10,755 nt of DNA. Source: Deltaproteobacteria bacterium (lineage in GTDB: Bacteria; Desulfobacterota; GWC2-55-46; DRQE01). Both the position numbers and the translations under genes were made by a program. Below are positions 6,944 through 10,755 of the stretch, piece after piece (position 1 is the first letter of the stretch; each line of letters begins with the position of its first letter). The DNA lies in the NCBI GenBank assembly GCA_030631875.1, contig DAOVKH010000040.1, positions 1-10,755 on the forward strand, in the 5' to 3' direction. Below the pieces are notes generated by a model. That model saw nothing but the letters and a program-made list of their open reading frames with translations. It was not told where the DNA came from and made no database searches.

Positions 6944-7991
6944 TTCGTCTCTCTCCCATATCTTCAACTATATCTATATTGGAGTTCCTCTCAAGCTCTT
7001 CGACAAGGTGTGCATTTACCTTACCCTCTATGAACTCTGAGGCTCTAAGTATTGAATTCTTAATGGCTTTTGATGAAGAAGAGCCGTGGCTTATCATGCA
7101 GTTACCGTCGATACCCAAGAGAGGCGCACCGCCGTACTCAGCGTAATCGAACTTCTTCTTAAATCTCTTAAATGCTCCTTTGGCGAGCAGTGCGCCAAAC
7201 TTTGATATAGCCCCTGCCATGAGCTCTTCCTTTAGCATATTGGACATAGCCGAGACTAAGCCTTCGCTCAGCTTAAGGACAACATTACCTACAAAGCCGT
7301 CGGTAACGACTACGTCAACGTCACCGCTGTATATGTCCTTACCCTCAATGTAGCCTATGTAGTTAAGATCGGTCTTCTTTATTAAGTCGTGAGTCATACG
7401 GGTAAGCTCGTTGCCTTTGCTCGCCTCTGCCCCATTTGAGAGAAGCCCCACCCTTGGCCTTGCTTTATTCAAGACGTACTTTGCGTACACGTCTCCCATT
7501 ATGGCGAAGTGAGCCATATGTATGGGTTTACAATCGACATTACTGCCGACATCGAGCACTACGGCAGGCTTCTTGACCGTCGGCACATTTACGGCAATCG
7601 CCGGACGCTCGACACCGCCAAGCCTCTTTAAGAGCAGGACTGCGGCGGCCATGGCCGCTCCGCTATTACCGGCACTTACGACGGCACTTGCTTCATTCTT
7701 CTTAACGGCCTCAAAGCAAAGCCTGAGAGAAGAGTTACGCTTCCCCCTTATGGCCTTAACCGGACTCTCGTCCATTTCGACCACCTCGGAGGCGTGCTTA
7801 ATTGTAATTGGCAGAGACGATGAAGAAAGATCTACGTCGAACTTCGACAGCTCCTCTTTAATAGAGGTTTCATCGCCGACAAGGAGTACAGCTATACCCT
7901 CACGCGCCGCAGAAACTGCGCCGGGGACTACCACCGATGGACCAAAATCGCCACCCATGGCATCGACTGCTATTCTTACGTTATTTTTCAT
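6936..7991 (-). CDS. plsX: Phosphate acyltransferase
   Basis: Makes acyl-phosphate from acyl-ACP and phosphate at the membrane surface; the product is used by PlsY to acylate glycerol-3-phosphate, linking fatty-acid and phospholipid synthesis. The 351-residue protein shows the family signature VDAMGGDFGP (9-18), SAGNSGAAMAAA (~106-117) and YGGAPLLGIDG late in the chain. The start is ATG at 7991. No good Shine-Dalgarno is visible before it; with a 44-nt gap after rpmF, initiation may depend on read-through from rpmF. Its last codons overlap the fabH start. Confidence 0.97.
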   Translation of the reverse strand: MKNNVRIAVDAMGGDFGPSVVVPGAVSAAREGIAVLLVGDETSIKEELSKFDVDLSSSSLPITIKHASEVVEMDESPVKAIRGKRNSSLRLCFEAVKKNEASAVVSAGNSGAAMAAAVLLLKRLGGVERPAIAVNVPTVKKPAVVLDVGSNVDCKPIHMAHFAIMGDVYAKYVLNKARPRVGLLSNGAEASKGNELTRMTHDLIKKTDLNYIGYIEGKDIYSGDVDVVVTDGFVGNVVLKLSEGLVSAMSNMLKEELMAGAISKFGALLAKGAFKRFKKKFDYAEYGGAPLLGIDGNCMISHGSSSSKAIKNSILRASEFIEGKVNAHLVEELERNSNIDIVEDMGERRSV

Positions 7992-8035
7992 AAGTTTATA
8001 TCGACCACTACGATGTCAGGGTCGAGAAGACCGAG

Positions 8036-8221
8036 CTATATATCCTCGTCCTGCGCTATAACTTCCTTGCCTTTGTACATGCCGCACTTCAAACATACGC
8101 AATGCGGACGCTTGACCTCATCGCATTCCGGGCATATAGATGACGGCGGAGGAGTCAATGCGTCGTGGCTCCTGCGTTTATTTCTTCTGGTAACACTGTG
8201 GCGTTTCTTTGGATGTGCCAT
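8036..8221 (-). CDS. rpmF: 50S ribosomal protein L32
   Basis: Small large-subunit ribosomal protein, 61 residues. The N-terminus MAHPKKRHSVTRRNKRRSHD is the conserved L32 opening. A zinc ribbon follows with C30-x-x-C33 and C43-x-x-C46, so this is the zinc-binding (C+) form. The start is ATG at 8221; the ribosome-binding site is weak (AAGGTTAGG upstream). It lies 25 nt after yceD. The yceD-rpmF-plsX order is conserved across bacteria and ties ribosome synthesis to lipid synthesis. Confidence 0.98.
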   Translation of the reverse strand: MAHPKKRHSVTRRNKRRSHDALTPPPSSICPECDEVKRPHCVCLKCGMYKGKEVIAQDEDI

Positions 8222-8246
8222 TAGACCTAACCTTTCTGTTTTGCTA

Positions 8247-8774
8247 TTATTTTACCTTAAAACCCTTTAACTTTGCAAACCTTCTGTCAATATCTTCATG
8301 GGGCTCGCACTTGCACGCCCCGTCATTCAGATTACTGCCACAGATAGAACAAAGCCCCTTACAGCCCTCAGTGCATATCGGCTTATAGGGAAGCTCCAAT
8401 AATATCTGCTCGGCGACAACTTCATGGGTATCGAGCTCTTCGCCGGTAAGGTAGGTGATATCCATATCGCCTTTACGCAACTGTGTCTCGCCGCCGTCGC
8501 CCTTTGCCGCTCCCTTTACAAAGCGACTCGATATATCGCACTCGACCGCTACTTCAAAGGACTTGAGGCATCTCGAACACTCGGCCTTTACAGTTGCCCT
8601 TATAGAGCCTGAGACATCTATCAGGGATTCAAAGCGCCTTACCGTCAAAGCCCCTTTAACGGATTCTTCAATACTAAAGGGTGAGCCCTTGAGCGAGGGT
8701 TCGAATAACGCAGCCTCCTCATCGACCTCTACCTCTAAGCCTTCATCTGTAATGTCTTCAATTAAGATCTTCAT
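8247..8774 (-). CDS. yceD: DUF177/YceD family protein, likely 23S rRNA accumulation factor
   Basis: Member of the DUF177 (YceD) family, encoded next to rpmF in most bacteria. Work on plant and bacterial homologues links the family to 23S rRNA accumulation; the mechanism is not settled. From ATG at 8774 it has 175 residues. Its cysteines are C66-x-x-C69 (ECSRCLKSF) and a later cluster C134, C138, C142, C145, C154 and C156 (within PICTEGCKGLCSICG onward), consistent with metal binding. I prefer ATG 8774 (MKILIEDI) to an in-frame GTG at 8789 because neither has a good Shine-Dalgarno and the family starts near the former. It is the first gene of the fatty-acid operon, ~120 nt downstream of a consensus promoter. 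Confidence 0.9.
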   Translation of the reverse strand: MKILIEDITDEGLEVEVDEEAALFEPSLKGSPFSIEESVKGALTVRRFESLIDVSGSIRATVKAECSRCLKSFEVAVECDISSRFVKGAAKGDGGETQLRKGDMDITYLTGEELDTHEVVAEQILLELPYKPICTEGCKGLCSICGSNLNDGACKCEPHEDIDRRFAKLKGFKVK

Positions 8775-8885
8775 AAAATCGCTGACCACCGGCCCTAAGT
8801 AAAACCTTAAAAACCCTTCAAACTCTCACGGTACCGATAGATATCCAGTCAATTACAGCCAAGCCATATGAATAGACCTTAATAT

Positions 8886-8899
8886 AACCGTAAACAGTT
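8886..8899. promoter_or_regulatory. Imperfect dyad at the predicted transcription start of the fab operon
   Basis: AACCGTAAACAGTT (plus strand) reads as two inverted 6-mers (AACCGT / ACAGTT) with one asymmetric pair around AA. It lies directly downstream of the -10 (8901-8906), covering the likely start site, where a repressor would act. It does not match the FapR consensus as I know it. Whether any regulator binds is unknown; a 14-bp imperfect dyad can occur by chance. Confidence 0.25.
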
Positions 8900-8900
8900 A

Positions 8901-8930
8901 ATTATACAGGAGGTAAATACGGGTTGTCAA
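8901..8930 (-). promoter_or_regulatory. Consensus sigma-70 promoter of the yceD-rpmF-plsX-fab operon
   Basis: On the minus strand, TTGACA (8925-8930) and TATAAT (8901-8906) are both perfect hexamers, separated by 18 bp. The predicted start near 8894 leaves a leader of about 120 nt before yceD. The leader contains an 8-bp palindrome CGGTACCG near 8830 but no riboswitch or leader peptide I can recognise. The -35 lies only 10 bp from a TTGACT that points the opposite way, toward the tRNA gene. Confidence 0.85.
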
Positions 8931-8940
8931 TAGATTTTAC

Positions 8941-8977
8941 TTGACTGAAGCGACTTTAATTGATAACTTCTTATATT
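8941..8977 (+). promoter_or_regulatory. Possible promoter of the tRNA-Gln gene
   Basis: TTGACT at 8941-8946 is a 5/6 match to a -35. With 17 bp spacing the -10 would be TAACTT (8964-8969), a poor match. TATATT at 8972-8977 is a good -10 but leaves a spacer of 25 bp to TTGACT. One of these presumably drives the tRNA starting at 9004; the exact hexamers are uncertain. It is divergent from the fab promoter. Confidence 0.4.
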
Positions 8978-9003
8978 CAATGCGGTGCTTATGCGCCACT
9001 CAC

Positions 9004-9077
9004 TGGGGGATCGTCTAACGGCAGGACGGCAGTCTCTGACACTGTCTATTCAGGTTCGAATCCTGGTCCCCCAGCCA
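9004..9077 (+). tRNA. tRNA-Gln (anticodon CUG)
   Basis: A full cloverleaf folds by hand. The acceptor is TGGGGGA (9004-9010) with TCCCCCA (9067-9073), 7/7 pairs. The D arm is GTC/GAC (9013-9015, 9025-9027). The anticodon stem is GCAGT/ACTGT (9029-9033, 9041-9045) with loop CTCTGAC, giving CTG at 9036-9038 for codon CAG. The T arm is TCAGG/CCTGG with loop TTCGAAT. G73 and CCA (9075-9077) are encoded. U1-A72 and G73 are standard tRNA-Gln identity features. It is the only plus-strand gene in the window. Confidence 0.97.
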
Positions 9078-9126
9078 AATAAGCCTGTAACCCTCTGCTT
9101 TCACTCAACAACCTACCACTCAATAT

Positions 9127-9159
9127 AAAAAACGGAGTCGACCAACAGGCCTCCTCCGT
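9127..9159 (-). terminator. Rho-independent terminator after the response-regulator gene
   Basis: On the minus strand ACGGAG (9159-9154) pairs with CTCCGT (9137-9132). Inside is a symmetric GA/GA internal loop, then GGCC/GGTC around a TGTT tetraloop. The hairpin runs straight into six U residues (9132-9127). It lies ~95 nt downstream of the stop of the gene at 9255-9635. On the plus strand the same hairpin is followed by AATTGTTTT, so it may also weakly end the tRNA transcript. Confidence 0.8.
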
Positions 9160-9254
9160 AATTGTTTTAGCTCCGACTCTATCTACTCTCTAAAGCTAAC
9201 TACATATAAATTTTATTCACACTACCATCGTAACTGCCGCCGCTTCCTATATAT

Positions 9255-9635
9255 CTAAACCCCCAAAAGGTCTCTTATCGTGGTAACGAGCTTGAGCGTA
9301 TTTATTGGTTTCGTCAGATGCCCCACGGCACCAAGCTCTCTGCCCTTTGCAATGTCGTCCTCGTGACCTTCGGTCGTAAGCATAACCACCGGTATGCCCT
9401 TAAGAGAATCTTTCTTCTTTACCTCTGTGAGCAACGTAAAGCCGTCCATCACCGGCATGTTGATATCCGATAATATGAGATCAAACCCTGCATCCTTATC
9501 GGTAAGTTTCTTAAGTGCATCTACGCCGTCGGTTGCCATCTCTACGTTAAGCCCCCTGAGCCTCCTCAGCGAAAAGCCTATGAATTGTCTCATCGTCGGC
9601 GAATCCTCTACAACCAATACCTTCTTGTCGTCCAT
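9255..9635 (-). CDS. Single-domain response regulator, CheY-like
   Basis: A 126-residue stand-alone receiver domain that accepts phosphate from a histidine kinase, probably CheA. The acidic pocket is E10-D11, the phosphoacceptor D57 lies in ILSDINMPVMDG, the conserved T87 is in VVMLTTEG, and K109 is in LTKP. No effector domain is present. It sits 51 nt downstream of a truncated cheB and is followed by an intrinsic terminator, so it is the last gene of a chemotaxis unit. The start is ATG at 9635 with AAAGG about 10 nt upstream. CheY is the most likely role, but other single-domain regulators look the same. Confidence 0.93.
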   Translation of the reverse strand: MDDKKVLVVEDSPTMRQFIGFSLRRLRGLNVEMATDGVDALKKLTDKDAGFDLILSDINMPVMDGFTLLTEVKKKDSLKGIPVVMLTTEGHEDDIAKGRELGAVGHLTKPINTLKLVTTIRDLLGV

Positions 9636-9686
9636 GTCGAGTACACCTTTCTTCTTACATTAACCCTGCGGATATTAAAATAATAC

Positions 9687-10196
9687 TTAGTTTTGAGCGT
9701 ATAAACCTCGTAGCATCGTCTCCGAGATCTTATCGAGCGATACAATCTTATCTGCCGCGCCAAGCTTTATGGCCTCCTTTGGCATACCGAAGACAACACA
9801 GTTTTCTTCGTCTTGCGCCAAGGTGCGTGCTCCGGCCTCCTTCATCTCCAATAAGCCCTTTGCACCGTCTGCCCCCATACCGGTCATTATAATTCCCGTT
9901 GCATTTCGTCCTGCGTACTCGGCAACGGAATTAAATAATACATCTACTGACGGCCTTTGATGAAATACACGTTCGCCTTTATCGAGACGCACATAGTATC
10001 GCGCACCGTCTCGCCTGAGTTGCATGTGGTAATCCCCCGGTGCTATGAGAGCCACGCCCGGAATAACGCCGTCTCCGTCTTGAGCTTCCTTTACATTTAC
10101 GTCGCATATACCGTCGAGCCTCTCGGCAAATGCACGCGTGAACTTCTCAGGCATATGTTGAACGAGCACTATGCCGGGTGCCGTGCGAGGAAGCCT
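9687..10196 (-). pseudogene. cheB: Truncated cheB: C-terminal methylesterase fragment
   Basis: CheB removes methyl groups from chemoreceptor glutamates. Here only the back part of the catalytic domain remains. The frame reads RLPRTAPG, then IVLVQHMPEKFT with the catalytic His, APGDYHM, HQRPSVDVLF, the catalytic Asp in GMGADGAKG, and QDEENCVVFGMPKEAI. The N-terminal receiver domain, linker and the GASTGG motif with the nucleophilic Ser are missing: an in-frame TAG (10197-10199) stands just before the homology, and upstream DNA is unrelated. A GTG at 10169 could start a 160-residue product, but without the catalytic Ser it would not be an active esterase. Degradation appears recent, because no frameshift or stop is seen in the remaining part. 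Confidence 0.85.
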
Positions 10197-10307
10197 CTAC
10201 TCCTCTGTGAACTTGCTCTTTCTCATGGTAAAATCTCTCTTCCCGGGTTGATCGATTTCATCAGTAAACTAACATTATGAGTGGACCGGTTTTTGGTGAG
10301 AAGGTCA
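10197..10307 (-). mobile_element. Remnant of an IS3-family left end (terminal repeat plus start of orfA)
   Basis: ATG at 10226, preceded by purine-rich GGGAAGAGAG, opens MRKSKFTEE and then TAG (10197-10199). MRKSKFTEEQI is the characteristic beginning of IS3-family OrfA (the helix-turn-helix protein), and TAG stands where CAG (Gln) is expected, so a C-to-T change or the junction itself lies there. Upstream, from 10307, the sequence opens TGACCTTCTCACCAAAAACC: it begins with the TG usual for IS3 ends and looks like a left terminal repeat. The rest of the element is absent. It is flanked by a chemoreceptor start on one side and a cheB fragment on the other. The orfA match is short, so this is a good but not certain call. 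Confidence 0.55.
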
Positions 10308-10371
10308 CAACAACACTTACGATTACCAAAAACACAAAGAGCGCTAAAAACTTTCCTTTCAGTGTCTTCAT
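10261..10371 (-). pseudogene. 5' end of a methyl-accepting chemotaxis protein gene, disrupted
   Basis: A 36-codon frame starts at ATG 10371 with MKTLKGKF and a hydrophobic run, ALFVFLVIVSVVV (10-22), the usual first transmembrane helix of chemoreceptors. After V22 it continues into unrelated residues (TFSPKTGPLIM) and stops at 10261. The change coincides with the putative IS terminus at 10307, so only codons 1-22 are likely native. The ligand-binding, HAMP and signalling domains are missing. AGAGGG upstream is a rather distant ribosome-binding site. Its place next to cheB and a CheY-like gene supports the MCP call, but 22 residues alone could belong to any membrane sensor. Confidence 0.5.
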
Positions 10372-10445
10372 AGTCTACGCATATCCCTCTCACTTTTTTT
10401 GCGTCTGAACTACTACTAAAGTGTCTCTGCCAACAATCTACTCTT

Positions 10446-10755
10446 CTAAAACTCTATTGCTATCTGGGCCGTCGCTGACTTCCTCTTATCATCTGTTGCG
10501 TTGTCGTACTCTCCTTCAAGGTACTCAACGGCAAGAGATACGTTATCAAAGAGCGCGTAAGAAGCGGCTATGCCGTATTGTTTTTCAGGTAAGTCAAAGA
10601 GGTCGTCATTGCCCTCATACCTAACGGCAAGCTCTAATGTTTCGCTTGCCGCATATGCAAGCTCTACATTGAATGCCTCAGGCTCATCGCCCGTACCGTC
10701 AAGGTCTCCGTCATAGTCGGCGGCATCGAAGTTGTCGGTAGCACCCAAGTACTCA
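10446..10755 (-). CDS. Outer-membrane beta-barrel porin, C-terminal part (LbtU-like), runs off the right edge
   Basis: The frame is open to the edge of the window. Visible residues EYLGATDNFDAADYDGDLD continue into alternating beta-strand segments (FNVELAYAA, LELAVRYEG, YGIAASYALF, VSLAVEYLEG) and end AQIAIEF. A terminal Phe preceded by alternating hydrophobic residues is the outer-membrane insertion signal recognised by BamA. The acidic Asp-rich extracellular loop and EYLGA strand resemble LbtU-family siderophore porins common in Deltaproteobacteria. About 103 residues are present; signal peptide and most of the barrel are outside. No terminator is evident in the 74 nt between it and the next start. 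Confidence 0.8.
   Translation of the reverse strand, partial: EYLGATDNFDAADYDGDLDGTGDEPEAFNVELAYAASETLELAVRYEGNDDLFDLPEKQYGIAASYALFDNVSLAVEYLEGEYDNATDDKRKSATAQIAIEF

Noticed and set aside
6941..6967. Longer fabH starting at TTG 6967 (345 residues)
   Set aside because: TTG is a weak start, no Shine-Dalgarno precedes it, and it overlaps plsX by 32 nt; GTG 6943 has GGGAGAG upstream, an 8-nt overlap and a family-like N-terminus.
6411..7040. Plus-strand open frame of ~209 codons opposite fabH/plsX, and similar ones at 7522-8061, 4382-4801 and 5738-6166
   Set aside because: They lie antisense to well-identified genes, have no family motif I recognise and no convincing ribosome-binding sites; they are Ser/Thr/Pro-rich translations of the opposite strand.
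8775..8789. yceD starting at GTG 8789 (180 residues)
   Set aside because: The extra MVSDF residues are not typical of the family and the ribosome-binding site is no better; ATG 8774 is preferred, though with moderate certainty.
8908..8945. Plus-strand AGGAGGTAAATACGG followed by TTG as a small leader gene for the tRNA side
   Set aside because: The frame ends after six codons and the sequence overlaps the perfect fab promoter, which explains the conserved bases.
9687..10169. A functional short CheB starting at GTG 10169
   Set aside because: That GTG is the Val in the conserved IVLVQHMP core strand of the catalytic domain, the homology extends upstream to 10196, and the nucleophilic Ser motif is missing.
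10372..10445. TTGGCAGAGACACTTT upstream of the MCP fragment as a sigma-54 promoter
   Set aside because: It lacks the GC of the -12 element at the required spacing from GG; no sigma-70 -10 is visible either. Nothing else convincing is in this gap.

Overview
This window looks like a Gram-negative chromosome of the Deltaproteobacteria/Desulfobacterota type. The evidence is a complete type II fatty-acid synthesis operon followed by rpiB and then glyA (an order I know from Geobacter-like genomes), chemotaxis genes, and the C-terminal part of an outer-membrane porin ending in Phe. Base composition is moderate, and the coding strands use ATA (Ile) and AGG (Arg) freely. The exact lineage cannot be fixed from sequence alone. 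Every protein gene lies on the minus strand; the one plus-strand gene is a tRNA.

Right to left along the minus strand, positions 8930-1 hold one long cluster: yceD (DUF177), rpmF (L32), plsX, fabH, fabD, fabG, acpP, fabF, rpiB, an unrecognised lipoprotein gene, and glyA (cut by the window edge). A perfect-consensus promoter (TTGACA, 18 bp, TATAAT) sits upstream of yceD. A second strong promoter (TTGACA, 17 bp, TATAAA) lies between fabG and acpP and should give acpP-fabF extra transcription. PlsX makes acyl-phosphate for phospholipid synthesis. FabD makes malonyl-ACP, FabH starts chains, FabG reduces, FabF elongates and AcpP carries the acyl chain. A palindromic element of about 100 bp fills the fabH-fabD gap. 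A putative secreted lipoprotein with a carboxypeptidase-regulatory-like fold is interposed between rpiB and glyA.

Positions 8931-9254 hold a divergent tRNA-Gln(CUG) on the plus strand and a strong intrinsic terminator that ends the next minus-strand unit, a single-domain CheY-like response regulator (9255-9635).

Positions 9687-10371 are a broken chemotaxis locus. A cheB methylesterase gene lacks its receiver domain and catalytic Ser motif. Directly against it lies what looks like the left end of an IS3-family insertion sequence: start of orfA (MRKSKFTEE, then TAG) and a possible terminal repeat. That in turn abuts the first ~22 codons of a methyl-accepting chemotaxis protein gene. The simplest reading is insertion of an IS into an MCP gene followed by a deletion running into cheB. 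The window ends inside an LbtU-like outer-membrane porin gene.

Most of the window is ordinary housekeeping DNA. I see no convincing new multi-gene system. The items most worth a second look are the MCP/IS3/cheB junction, the palindromic element between fabH and fabD, the interposed lipoprotein, and the nested hairpins at the response-regulator terminator.
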